Below, piece by piece: positions 50,396-62,052 of a stretch of DNA of 64,000 nucleotides. Position 1 is the first letter of the stretch, and every line of letters starts with the position of its first letter. The stretch is from the NCBI RefSeq assembly GCF_014066305.1, contig NW_023501070.1, positions 496,001-560,000 on the forward strand, given 5' to 3'. A program made the translations under genes and the position numbers. The DNA comes from Letharia columbiana. Lineage: Eukaryota; Ascomycota; Lecanoromycetes; Lecanorales; Parmeliaceae. Below the pieces are notes generated by a model. The model did no database searches, was not told where the DNA came from, and saw nothing but the letters and a program-made list of their open reading frames with translations.

Positions 50396-51521
50396 ATGTC
50401 AGAAAAGTCGAAACCCTCTTTAAGCGCTTTGCCAAAATCCAAGGTACCGGCTACTACTATCAGACTCAAATCGCCCTTTCGCACCGCAAAGCGGAAACGC
50501 AACGACGGCGAAGACCATGATCTTGAGGCTGTTGTCGACAGTTCAGCGAAGCAAAAAAAGTCCAAGAAATCCAAAAAGACTAAAGCGGATGAGGATCATA
50601 ATCTTGATCTAGACCAAGGTCTTAACCTAGCCATCGCGAAGTTGGACAATCGATTATTAGCGGACTACGTCGCCAAACGAACCAAGCGCTTTTTCCCAGA
50701 TCTCAGCCTTGTGGAGCTCGAGGACAGATACATCTCAGGTATTGTTTGGTCACAATTCCTTAAGGTGGCATTAGCTGATGCTCAAGATGAAGGCTAAAAA
50801 ATAATGTAGAGACAGCCTTCCATGATACCACATCATGGGAGAAGCCAAGAACTTTGCAGGACATGCCAAGCTTCCTTGAGCACTACAATCCGAGAGCAGC
50901 AGGAAATATGGCTCTCTCTTCGGCATCAAAAAAACTGGGAAGCCCACATACTCTTGTGATCACATCTTCTGGTCTACGTGCTGCGAATATCACTAGGTAG
51001 GCCACACACGTTGAGCCGAGAACTTGTGAAGGCACAAAAATTGATTACCAATGCTGTCTCAGAGCCTTACGCCTCTTTCAGACAAAAGACGCTGTGGTGG
51101 CAAAACTCTTTGCCAAACATATCAAGCTGAAAGAGGCAGTAGATTATGTCAGGAAAACAAGGTGTCTCACATCGATCACCCTCTACAACTGAGTTCTAGG
51201 TGCTAATCTCTTCAAGGATGGGAATTGGGGTTGGTACTCCTTCTCGAATCATCGACCTTTTCGACTCAGGTATGTTACACTCCATTTCTTCCAGTACAAC
51301 ACGCCAATTTGCTGTGAGCCACCGTCCTGATCTCAGCAGGTGCACTATCATCATCAAGTCTGGAACGGGTAGTGGTTGATTGTTCGCACATTGACCAGAA
51401 AAAAAGGGGGATATTTGATATGCGGGAGACACAACAGCCCTTGATGGCATTGCTGAATCAGTCCGAGCTGAAGAATCGTTACGGAAATGGTAGTGGAAAG
51501 GTTCGACTCTTGCTCTATTAG
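50396..51521 (+). CDS. cms1: Ribosome biogenesis protein Cms1
   Basis: Exons 50396-50738, 50810-50996, 51063-51161, 51217-51269 and 51340-51521 give 287 residues. The N-terminus is Lys-rich and nuclear-signal-like (KQKKSKKSKKTK). Then come the family blocks LADYVAKRTKRFFPDLSLVE, SWEKPRTLQDMPSFLEHYN, HTLVITSSGLRAANITRAL, KLFAKHIKLKEAVDYVRKTR, MGIGVGTPSRIIDLFDSG and LERVVVDCSHIDQKKRGIFD. The arrangement is a reduced DEAD-box-like RecA fold. Cms1 is linked in yeast to the small-subunit processome. The TTG-initiated extension upstream of the ATG is ignored. All introns are 55-71 nt and in frame. Confidence 0.92.
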
Positions 51522-52052
51522 CTGTCGTAAATTTCAAACTCATTCTCTGTGTGATGTTCCCACTGGCAGTCAAGATGTTGACCCTAAGAAAATTAACCCC
51601 GATTTCGAGGTCACCACGCAGGTGATTGATGACGCCCCACGCGTTGAGATTATGATGACGTTCACAAGCTCTCCTAAGGCATTCTCTTGTTCGTGATCCC
51701 GTAGGAAACGTGGTCGATGAGTAACCGATTGCTGGGTTGGGTAGGTGACGGTGACGATTGCCGAACGCGGGTTCTGCCTTCCCACTTGATCAGCTCAACG
51801 TAGGGAATTTCAGAAGGAAAAAATGCCTAGCGCCTGAGCAATGCAACACTTTCTCCTCCTTCACTCCTCCATCCCACTGCCCTCTTCAACTCGTCCAAAA
51901 AATCAGTCCTGTTGACTGCTTCCTTTCATTCCATAAATTCGACAACGCCACATCTACGCATCCCAGTCTGTCACTACAGTTCGATTCGCTTCACCGGATC
52001 ACCTCACTGACAGGTAAATCTAAACACCTGCAAAGCTTCCTCCCACGTCAGT
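51522..52052. promoter_or_regulatory. Upstream region of the CFEM gene, pyrimidine-rich near 51846-51900
   Basis: 531 bp with no gene. A strong CT-rich tract (CTCCTCCTTCACTCCTCC) followed by pyrimidine-rich sequence lies 150-200 bp before the ATG, a common core-promoter feature in filamentous fungi. Confidence 0.4.
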
Positions 52053-52734
52053 ATGAAGCTGCAGACAACAATGCTATTTGGCATTGGCTTGCTACACAGT
52101 GTCGTCGGCCTCAAGACCCTAGAGTCTCCAGGTAAATCATTCTATCTTTCCCGTTTGTGCTGGCCAGGACGACGCTAATCTGCCAACAAGTATGCGTGTC
52201 GAAATGTTGGGAAAATTCCAAATACGTCAGCACCTGTGTCCAAGCCAATGAGACCCAATGCTTGTGCGAGGACGCTGAGTTTCAGAGCGTATGTACTCCA
52301 GTCATGTCGCCTTCTTCCATCTAAAGTGCGTTACTGATGGATTCCAGGTGGTGCTTCAATGTCTCTACTCTCAATGCCAGACTACTCAATTCGGCTCCGC
52401 CCTTCACCATACCCTCTCGGTATGCACTGATTCTGGGATGGATAACCTCGATGCCTTGCCTCCTCTCCTCCGTCACCAAGGTCTACGCAAGCGCGGAAGC
52501 CCAAGCATTGGCTATGCATCAGGTCATCTCTCAGCATCAGCCATCCACTCTGTGGCTCGTCGCTCTGTCGATGCTTCGGCACATGTCAATGCTCGTCCGA
52601 CACGCAGCGTCAGCCACCTTCCCACCCACACGCATGACTTGCCGATGTCACTGCCAGTGGCTACTTCTACACCTTTAAGCGCTGCCAACATGAATAGCAC
52701 CAGCGTGTTAGCCCCCTCAACAAAGGCTTCCTAG
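52053..52734 (+). CDS. Small secreted CFEM-domain protein, effector-like
   Basis: Exons 52053-52131, 52191-52288 and 52348-52734 give 187 residues. The signal peptide is about 1-20 (TTMLFGIGLLHSVVG). The CFEM domain has eight cysteines at 28, 32, 42, 50, 52, 64, 69 and 85, in the expected CxxxC...C...CxC...C....C...C order. The residues before the CxC, where haem-binding CFEM proteins carry an axial Asp, read N46-E47-T48-Q49, so haem binding is doubtful. A dibasic Lys107-Arg108 could be a Kex2 site. The tail is Ser/Thr/His-rich without a hydrophobic GPI signal, so secretion rather than anchoring is likely. CFEM proteins serve in haem uptake, adhesion or host interaction; which applies here is unknown. 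Confidence 0.82.
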
Positions 52735-53727
52735 GGTGGCCCAAACAGGACAAATTCCAGTGCACGGACAAGGCCAAACTCAACATACGACAACGTGAGC
52801 GCCAACAATTAGGTCCTTCGCGGTATCTTAGACATATTGCAGTGGACACAGACCTTTTATCGCACATCTGATACCAGCATTGTTGAGGCAGGTATCATTT
52901 GCACTGCTTGGCTAGGAGAAGTCACTTGGGTTGCTCGCCGTCGGCTTTCACTTCGCATCCTAGTTTAACATTCTATGAGCATTTGCGCGCTCAGACTTGC
53001 ATTACCTTAAACATTCGCTTCTCTGTACATGTATGACAAGCAGGTCAGCCTTCTGTCCGCCAAGTCGGTAGATTTTAGAGCTCGACTAATACAATTGATT
53101 GGTGGTGTCTGACTACAAGAACTATTTATGTACTGGACGTCGTTGTCACCCTTTTTTAAATGCGTAGACTGATGACGTTTGATTATGAGCATGAGCTGTA
53201 CCTGGACAGCATGTGACCTGGATGAATACGCAATGCTGATAGTCCAATCCCAATGGTTTCCTACAATACAACTAGTCATATAAATCAGCACCCGTCGTAC
53301 TCTCCATTTGTTCGCAATCTTGCTTTCATAGACGAAGGTCAATGCCAACGACCAAGCTTTTGCTTCAACAGCGCCATTAGACAGCGGAGCTCCTAAAGAT
53401 TCTGTGCCCCATTCATAAGGACTCTGCAAGTATTCGAAGCGCAAGGTACAGAACAGCAACAACGGAACGATCATCGCTGTTCATGTAGGTTATCGGCTGT
53501 TGTCTTTGCAGCTTATATTGTAAATGTGGCTAGCGACGATCCGCTGGCAGGGAAGGTCTGCCGAGATATCAATTACATTCACGAACGAGGGAAACTCAAC
53601 CAATGGCGGTAGACAGGCATGAAATTGCCCCGTTCCCCTTTAAAAGATAAGCTTTCGCATCCGCAGCGCAACTCAGGATTGCTTACGATCTCAGGCCGTA
53701 GCCTCCCGAGCGTCACTGTGAGCTACA
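52735..53727. other. 1-kb intergenic region with one weak minus-strand ORF
   Basis: A 155-codon ATG-initiated frame (53474-53007, minus) starts with a hydrophobic stretch (MIVPLLLFCTL) but matches no family I know, and its later half is low in gene-like character. I treat it as unsupported. No other feature is seen. Confidence 0.35.
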
Positions 53728-54570
53728 ATGGGATCAGACTTGAAGCGAAAAGAAGCTCGAAAGAGGAAGTTCGAAGGCCAGCACAGCGAATCTTTACTTG
53801 ATGCGGGCGTCAAATCGGGCTTGGAAGGCACATCAGCCGGCGGGCCACTACAGAAGAAGTCAAATCAAGCGCCTCCACCACCATCTTCTTTAGAAAGAAT
53901 TCCTACGGCTGAGAAGATTGCGACTCGCAAGGTTGCGGTCGTAGACGAGTCCACGGACCAGGGGAAAGAAGAAGAATCAGCAACCCAAAAGGCCCAGAGA
54001 TTCATCGTCTTCATTGGTCCGTCTACTCTGTTCAAATATGCTTGGCTCAGCCGTCTGACGGCGCTGTTCTAACACCAGGCAATCTACCTTACACTGCAAC
54101 GGATGAGTCAGTAAGCAAGCATTTTGCGAAGATCAATCCTAAATCAATCCGTCACCGCAAAGAAAAAGGTACAGAAAAGTCTAAAGGCTTCGCATTCCTG
54201 GAATTTGAAGGGTATGATCGAATGAAGACATGCTTGAAACTTTACCACCAGTCCGATTTCGAAGACGGGGAATCTCCCGCGAGGAAGCTGAATGTGGAGC
54301 TAACGTGAGTCTCGAAACGTGTTCCCAAGTCGACTACGAGTGACACTTAACAGGGCCGGCGGTGGTGGGGGTAAAAGCAAGGACCGGAAAAGTAAACTTC
54401 GAGCGAAGAACGAAAGACTGAATGAACAGCGAAAGCGAAGAAATCAAGAAGAGGAGAAACGAAAAAAGGTTCCACAGAAAGATTCCCAACCTACACATGC
54501 GCTGGGCAACAACGGCGATATACACCCAAGCAGGAGGAGCAGAGTAGCCACAGACTCGCTTAATCTTTGA
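53728..54570 (+). CDS. nop6: Nucleolar RRM protein Nop6
   Basis: Exons 53728-54016, 54079-54304 and 54354-54570 give 243 residues. The start GSDLKRKEARKRKFEG is basic. A Pro/Ser linker follows, then one RRM (about 91-172) with RNP2 FIVFIGNLPY and RNP1 KGFAFLEF, spacing as in Nop6. The C-terminus is strongly basic (KSKLRAKNERLNEQRKRRNQ) and ends in IHPSRRSRV. Yeast Nop6 joins early 40S precursors and binds pre-rRNA. Both introns (62 and 49 nt) restore frame, and each shifted downstream frame continues family sequence directly. Confidence 0.9.
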
Positions 54571-54984
54571 TCCTGAAGTTCAATGGATCTCACTGCCGTC
54601 TTGTATGACGTTTAACGCAAGCGGGTAGTGACGCGCGTTGCGACTCCGAGTGAGCGAGCAGATAGGCCTACTCATGAAGTATCACCCGTGCGCCATGTTC
54701 GAAATTCGAAGAACAAAACCCTTGCAGCTGGATCTGATTCCAAACGTCATATCTACATTCAAAGACTATAAGCCTATCCCAAACCGTCCGTACCTTGTTG
54801 GGTCGGGCGAGGCCCAAACTTTGCGACAATATAAAGGGAAATCTATCACGGAAACCGACCCGGCCTTAGGCGTCAGATCATTCTCGGGTTCCAATGGCTC
54901 TGAAGACCTTGGAAGTTCAAGACAGTCTAATCCAGGTTCTGTTAGAGACGCTTCGTTCACTTAGAGATGGAAGTCTTGCGGCGA
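54571..54984. other. Intergenic region, no gene
   Basis: 414 bp between convergent 3' ends. A 108-codon open stretch (54638-54964, plus) shows no family features. Confidence 0.45.
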
Positions 54985-55818
54985 TCACAAAATCATGCAT
55001 TTGGTTCCCCGCTCTTTCTTAGGTTTCCCGATCGGGCGGGGATTCAAGACAGCTCTAGTCACATTCAGCACCTGACATTCACCGTAGTAATCCAATGGAG
55101 CGAACCCACCTGATGGCCTCGTCAAATACGCTCTTCAGGTTTCTTTGTGTCAGTGCTGAACATTCCAGATATTTATGTGCCCGGATCTCCTTCGACACCG
55201 CTAATGCTTGTTCATACGACACTGCCTCCATCCGCTTCGAGCGCAGCGCATCCATTGTTCCCTTGTCCTCCCTCAAATCCAGCTTAGTGCCGACTAATAT
55301 GATGGGTACGTTTGGAGCATGGTGTTCAATTTCTGGGAACCACTTTGCTTTGACGTTGTCAAAAGATGGTGGGCTCACGATGGAAAAACATATCAGGAAA
55401 ACGTCGGTCTGTGGATATGACAGTGGCCGAAGTCGATCGTAGTCTTCTTGTCCAGCTGTGTCCCATAGCCCTAAGCTTATAGGCTTGCCATCGACCATAA
55501 CACTTGCAGAGTAATTGTCAAAACTATATCAGGCGTCAGCCAGAGCCCAATGCAGTGCTCGCGGAACAGCCCCCACACTGTAGGTATATATTCTCCAGGA
55601 AATGCATTGGTGGTGTATGATATGAGAAGACAAGTCTGCACAGAAGAAATTAGCAGACTTTGGACATGCCAATGCTGAGGTATAGCAGCTACCTTTCCTA
55701 CAGCCCCGTCGCCGGTCACAACGCACTATATTAGAAACCCTTATTAGCGTCTGAATATGGGGCAGTAATAGTATTCCAGAAATACCTTCAAAGACTGGGT
55801 ACTTGGCGCAGAGGCCAT
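54985..55818 (-). CDS. rac1: Rho-family GTPase Rac
   Basis: Minus-strand exons are 55818-55786, 55725-55693, 55635-55577, 55523-55110 and 55054-54985, giving 202 residues. The P-loop GDGAVGKT is at 16-23. Switch I is YIPTVFDNYSA and switch II is [11 protein letters not shown]. Guanine specificity is GTKLD, followed by SAL. The Rho insert region is [16 protein letters not shown]. The last exon adds a polybasic stretch (KPKKERGTK) and the CAAX box CMIL, whose final Leu predicts geranylgeranylation. Residues after WDTAGQ match Rac rather than Rho or Cdc42. Rac directs polarised growth, branching and NADPH oxidase activity in filamentous fungi and is absent from S. cerevisiae. The first two exons are only 33 nt each. 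Confidence 0.95.
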
Positions 55819-56329
55819 GTCGGACAGAGAAGCCGTGCGCTGGGCGAAGGCGTCAATGAAATATCAGATTTGGGAAGCAAATCTACGGTTGACTTAGTTA
55901 CAAAATATCGCGGAATATGTAGTAGAGCCTACTTCTGCTGGGGGTCTCGCATCCGCCCTTGGCCCCTAAAAGCGCTTTGGAGCCAACGGAGCATGCAGTC
56001 AATCGGAAGGCGGTTGAAAATGCACAGTATCGCTAGACCGATGGGATCGATATCCCTGGCCCGCAATAGATCTTTAGATAGGAGTAGCTAGGAGACTAGC
56101 CAGGAAAGCAGATTTGGAGCTTGAATTCCTTTAGATGCATTGGCTCCCTATTGACATTCGCTTGCAGTGGTGTAAGAGCCAGACGTGTTCCAGATTGCTA
56201 AGGACACGTTGGAAGATAAGAGGCAGGAGATCGTGGAGTCATGCAGCAGTACACAGAGTTATTATTCGTTTCAACAACAAGGGGATCAGGGGACTAGGGG
56301 TTCCGACCCTGCACGCGCTTAATATAGAG
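55819..56329. promoter_or_regulatory. Upstream region of rac1 up to the retrotransposon LTR
   Basis: About 510 bp without a gene; short plus-strand open stretches here have no family features. It presumably holds the rac1 promoter and ends abruptly at the copia LTR. Confidence 0.4.
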
Positions 56330-56460
56330 TGAAACTCGGGTCACGTGACTCTTGGCGGTCACGTGAGACAATCACGTGACACGCCTTAGCGTATTCGTAT
56401 TAAGTCGCTCTTTTCGTTATAATAACTTTATAACTAAGTATCTTATCTTATACTTTTATA
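56330..56460 (+). repeat. copia LTR, least mutated copy, with three CACGTG boxes
   Basis: Same LTR as at 31445 and 38494 (shared CTCTTAGCGTC region and TAAGTCGCTCTTTTC), but here the first 80 bases are unconverted and contain CACGTG at 56342, 56360 and 56373. It is followed by the RIP form of the primer site (56461-56476). The internal region is cut at about 56589 by another element, so it is effectively a solo end. Confidence 0.7.
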
Positions 56461-56588
56461 ATTTATAAATTTAAACTCTATCTAGTAATTATTATATTAT
56501 AATTACTATTTATCTCTATAACTTTAACTATATTTAAATTTTTAATATTTATTTTATAATATTTAAAATCTATTATATAAAGACTTAA

Positions 56589-58436
56589 TATAGAGATCTA
56601 TATCGAAAGTTCTATATATACGCTAAAACTCTTAGCATTCTTAATATTCTTCGGCAATTTAATAAATTTCTTAAATAGCTTTATTTTTTATTAATAATTC
56701 TTTATATAACTACGTATATACTTATTAGCTCGCTTATTTAAATTATATAGTTATATATTCTCTTTAAAACGATCTTCTCTATACTTATTATCGTCTTTTA
56801 AATAAATAACTTCGATAATATATCTAAGTATATATTCTATTTACTTCTAAATCCTCTTTTATAAAAACTTATATTTCTAGCAATAAGTCTATCGCTTTTT
56901 AGCCTCTTTTCGAGTTATTAATAAATTATTTCGAGTAGTATATCGCTTTATTTAAGATTAATATAACTTAATATAATTTAAATACGATAAGTTTTTATAT
57001 TATAGTAATCTAAGTATATCTATAAATATAAAGATTAATTTCTAAAACTTTAAGATATAGATTAAGACTTTATCTTCTATAACTACTATATTAAATCTAT
57101 TCTCTTTATATTTCTAAATAAATTTTAGAAGTAATATAAAAAGAATCTATATCTAATTAGCGAAAGAAGTTAAAGAATTTAAAGAAATATATATAAATAG
57201 ATCTTCTTCTAATAGCGATACTAGTTAATTTCTTCTTTCTTTTCTATAATAATAACTTTTTTAATTTCTACTATAAATCTTTATTAAGATTTTGCGCTAG
57301 AAAGATTACGTAAATCTATATATCTTATATCGATTTAAAGTTTTTATTATAATTTAATCTTAAGCTTTAAAATCTTATTAATAGTAGCTAGTTTCTAAGT
57401 ATATTTCTTCTTTTTAACTAATATTTTAACCTTTTAAATATAATAAAAACTCTTCTTATTATATAAGAAATATTTTTAAAATATAAACTTTATAGCGCTT
57501 ATAAAATGACGTTAAATAGCGAATTTAATATAGATCTTATCGAGTTAACACTATTATTATATTTATTCTCATCGAGAGTTTAAGACTATATTAGTCTTAT
57601 CGATCTAGATTATATTCTTTTAATCCTCTATAATTTAATCTTTATATCGTAAAGTAAATTAATAATAAGCTTTTATTTAACTATCGAAAGAGGCGATTTT
57701 TTAATAATTTTAATTAATCGAAAGTTATTATATTTAAATACTTATAAAATTATTATTAAGAAGATTTCTTACTTAGTAGTTAATATAAAAGAGATTTTTT
57801 TATAACTATAGCGATTCTTTTATATAGTAATTAAAATAGTACTCTTAAGCTTAGACGTAATAATAGAGAGTTATTTAGATCTAGAAGTATCGAATATATA
57901 TAATAATAATAGCTTTTTAAATACGATAGACTTATATTCTCTATTACGAGCTTATTATTATAGACGACTAATAATTTAATAAGAGACTTTTATAATAGTT
58001 ATAACGATCTTCGTTATAATATTATATTTAATTAAAATAAATATCTAAAGTCTAATTTCGTTATTATAATTAATACTTTAAATATTAGATATATTAGAAT
58101 TAAAGACTAATAAGAAGATATTTACTTACTATACTAAATATATATTAAATATATATTAAAATTCTTTATATTCTCTCTCTATTTCTCTATTCTTCTATTA
58201 GCGTAAGTATATATAGTATTAATATCGCTACTATCGCTATAATATATATAGTAATATCGTAATTATATATCTCGTATATATATAGTAATATCGCTATTAT
58301 ATATTATATATAATAAGTATTAATATCGCTATTATATAAAGTATTAATATTTAAGATATTAAGAATATTTATTAAGAATACTAAGAGTTTTAGCGTATAT
58401 ATAGAACTTTCGATATAGACCTCTATAGTTATAAAG
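56589..58436. mobile_element. About 1.85-kb inverted-repeat DNA transposon remnant
   Basis: About 60-bp ends (56589-56650 and 58376-58436) match in reverse complement, sharing TCTATATCGAAAGTTCTATA and CGCTAAAACTCTTAG. TA flanks both sides, as for Tc1/mariner-type insertions, but in such AT-rich sequence this is weak. The interior is RIP-degraded. An AT-repeat region with recurring ATATCGCTATTATAT units lies at 58205-58350. Confidence 0.55.
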
Positions 58437-58584
58437 ATATTTCTTTAATCTTTTTAATAGAGATATTTTCTTCTTTTAAAATAGTTATAGATTTAAGCGA
58501 GTATAATTTGTTAATAATATAAAAAGCTAAGAGTTACTCTAGCTCTTATCTTAAGCGAGTTAAGATAGTTAAACTCGCTAAATA

Positions 58585-59110
58585 TATTAAAATTCGAATT
58601 ACGTAACTCTTAGTGTCTTAATAATCATATAATATAATTATATAGTATACTTTAACGCGCTTATATTAAGTTATTCTTTTCTTCTATAAAACTCTATAAT
58701 TAATATAATTAAATATTCTATCTTATATTTTAATAAATTATAAACTTAAATTTTATTTAATAAAGTAATAATTTAATTATTTTATAATTTATCTATTATC
58801 TATTATAATTATAACTATTTTTAATATATTTAATATATTAATATCTATTAAATAATTATAATTATAATTATAAAGAACCTCTTTTATTAATCTTTATAAT
58901 ATAAATATTTTTTATTTTAAAATAATTATTCTAATTAAATAATATATATTAAATATATTTTTAATTAAGAAGATAGAGATAGCGAATAAGAGAGATAATA
59001 TTAAAATTATTAATATATTATATTAATAATTTAATATATAAACTTTTATATTATTTTTTATATAAAATAATTTAAAGCGAGTTAAGATATATTATATTTA
59101 ATTATATAAT
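58585..59110 (+). mobile_element. copia 5' fragment (LTR plus leader)
   Basis: LTR 58585-58735, then about 375 bases colinear with 31596-31974. It stops precisely where a family A repeat begins (59111), the same point at which family A interrupts copia copy C. Confidence 0.65.
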
Positions 59111-60319
59111 ACGAGTAAAGATCTATAAATTAAATTCATAATTATTTCTTTTAATTAGAACTATCGAGCGTACTATTATAATAATATAAGATATTTAGAA
59201 ATCTTTCTAAGAAAGACGTTTCTTAAGTAGTAATAAGATAATTCTTTTACTATAAGATCTAATTATCTAAATATATCTAATATATTAAGCTATATTAAGC
59301 TATTAGCTACTAGCTTCTATCTACTATTAAATATAATTTATAATATATATTAATAAAAAGAAAGAAAGATAATATTCTCGCTAGAAGTAAAGAAACTTAT
59401 TTCTTTAAATAAAGAACGATCTTACTTTTATAGATAAGAATTATAAAGAAAGTTATATAAAGAAACTTATTTCTTTAAGTAAGTTAGATAAGAATTTCGA
59501 GTAAAGAAAGTTATTTCTTTAAATAAAGCACGGACTTTCTTTCTTTTTATAGTAAGATTCTACTTTTATAGAAGAAACCCGTTTTCTATAAGATTGACTT
59601 TTCTCGAAAAGACGTTTTATTAAATGAGAAGTTATATATTATAATAAATAGTAGAAGAATTTAATAACGAAGTAAGTAGTAATATAGATGAAGATAAAGA
59701 TATATTTTTCGCTAATAGCGGAGGCTTCTTTTAAGAGATAACTTTCTTTCGCGAACGATCTAACTTTTTAGTAGTAGCTTAATTTCTAATAGCGTTAGCT
59801 TTAGAAGTTAATAGAGTTATAGAGTAAGTGCTTTCTTAACTAATATTTATATAGTAAATTTTTTTTTCTCGATTTCTTATAGAGTTAATAGAAATATATA
59901 TATTATATTCTACTATAAGATTTTATACTTTTAAGAGAATATATAGTAGATATTAAGTATTATACTTCTTTTTACTATCTTTCTAATATACTAGATATTT
60001 AATATATTTTTTAATTCTTTATCTATTATTTAGTTTATCGATTTTAAATAATAGAAATCTAATAATAAGATCTAGCTCTATCTAATTTTCTTTTTCTTCT
60101 TCTATTAACTATAGCGAATATATTTTTTTATAATAAAGATCTTTAGATTAATTTAAAGTAGGTTTTAATTAGATTATAGATATTATAGAATAGATATATA
60201 TAATACTTAAAAGATTTAATCGATAAATAAGACTTTCGACTTTTTTTAATATTTTAAATAATTTAATTCTCTAATTAAAAAGTTTAAAATTAATATTAAA
60301 AATAAAGTATTTATAATGT
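59111..60319. repeat. Truncated family A end and unassigned AT-rich sequence
   Basis: 59111-59165 is the 5' end of family A, broken off after the first ATCGAGCG motif. The rest is AT-rich with about three loose direct repeats around AAAGAAACTTATTTCTTTAA (59390-59530). No gene is seen. Confidence 0.4.
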
Positions 60320-60594
60320 AACGAGTAAAGGCCTATGAATTAAATTTATAATTTTTTTTTAATTAGGGCTATCGAGTAAATAGATGAGCGATCTTTAGTA
60401 AGCGAACTTTAGTAAGCGATATTTGAATTCCTTACGCTTTAATAATTATAAAATCGAATTTCATAATTCTTTTTTTATCTGAAAGCTCACATTTCGTTCT
60501 ATAATTTAAAAAAAAATCTAAATTTTTAATAGAAAATAAAACGTTATTCTATATGTTAATAACGTATATCTATTTTTTTAATAATTGCGAATAT
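60320..60594 (+). repeat. Family A, plus orientation, cut by copia LTR
   Basis: Starts AACGAGTAAAGGCCTATGAA and ends inside the AATTGCGAA motif where the LTR at 60595 begins. Confidence 0.55.
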
Positions 60595-61128
60595 TATTAG
60601 AATTCGAATCATATAACTCTTAGCGTCTTAGCGATTATATAATATAATTACGTAATACGTCTTAATATATTTATATCTAGTTACTCTTTTCTTTTATAGA
60701 ACTCTCTAGTTAATATAATTAAATATTATATTTTATATTTTAATAAGTTATAAATTTAAGGTCTATCTAATAACTATTTTAGTTATTTTATAATTTATCT
60801 ATAATCCCTTATAATTATAACTACTTTTAATATATCTATTATATTAATATTTATTAAATAATAATAATTATAATCGCGAAGAATCTCTTTTATCAATCTT
60901 TATAATATAAATATTTTTTACTTTAAAATAATTATTCTAATTAGATAGTATATATTAAATATATTTTTAATTAAAAGAATAGAGATAGCTAGTAAGAAGG
61001 GCTATATTAAAATTATTAATATATTAATATATTATATTAATAATTTAGCGTATAAATAAACTTTTATATTATTTTTAATATAAGATAATTTCGAGTAAAT
61101 TAAAATATATTATATTTAATTATATAAT

Positions 61129-61527
61129 ACGAGTAAAGGCCTATGAATTAAATTCATAATCATTTTTTTTTATTAGAGCTATCGAGTAAGTAGGTGAGCG
61201 ATCTTTGATGAGCGAACTTTGGTGAGCGATATTTGAATTCCTTGCGCTTTAATAATTATAAGACTAAATTTCAAAATTCTTAAAAATTCGGAACGCGCAA
61301 ACAGCGCTCCAAAATTTAAAATTTAAAATCTCAAAAAGTTAATAAAAAACAGAAAAGTTATTCTATATGTTAATAATGTACACCTATTTTTTTGATGGTT
61401 GCGGACGCTAATTTGTTTACCCGCGGTGTCTAACCAAAAAGCGTAGACCTAACGAATTAATGATTGGCTACATATATAAATTTAAGGTTTTCTAATTTAG
61501 CCCTATCTTATTCTATTATATATACTA
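61129..61527 (+). repeat. Family A insertion in copia copy C with exact boundaries
   Basis: Copy B reads TATATAAT then ATTAAAGTTA at 31967-31984. In copy C the same two halves are separated by 399 bp beginning ACGAGTAAAGGCC and ending ATATATACTA. That fixes the element ends and shows no obvious extra target duplication. It is one of the best preserved family A copies. Confidence 0.75.
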
Positions 61528-62052
61528 ATTAAAATTATTATACGCCGTAATAGAATATTATATACTTATACTTTTTCGTTATATAGTTATTATAATTATT
61601 AAAATATTATTAGTTTTTTTATATTAAATAAAATATATTAAAAATAAAAGATAATATATTCTTATTTTTATATTTCGCTATATTAAAAACTAATAATAAG
61701 TAATTAAACTCTAATATTTTATTATATAATTTTTATAATAAGAGTTAAAATATAGTTTAAAATAACGATATAACGCTAAAAGAGAAAATAATTTATATCT
61801 TATATACTTAATATATTAATATATAAAAAAGAATTATTCTCTATTATAATAATTAAAAAATAATTATTCTTTATATTTATATAAATAAAATAATTTTATA
61901 AAAAAGTTTTAATTAGTTTTAATAAGCGAGCGAAGCGAAATTATAAATAATCTTATATTTAATCTTAATTAATTTTTTTAATAAAAGAGTTAACTAGTAA
62001 AAGATATTATATTATAAATATAATAAAAAATAATTAAAATAATCGCGATAAT

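Noticed and set aside
53007..53474. 155-codon minus-strand ORF with hydrophobic start
   Set aside because: No recognisable family, no supporting neighbours or splice pattern, and chance ORFs of this size occur in balanced-composition intergenic DNA.
54638..54964. 108-codon plus-strand ORF between NOP6 and RAC
   Set aside because: No protein features, and it lies in a convergent 3' intergenic region.
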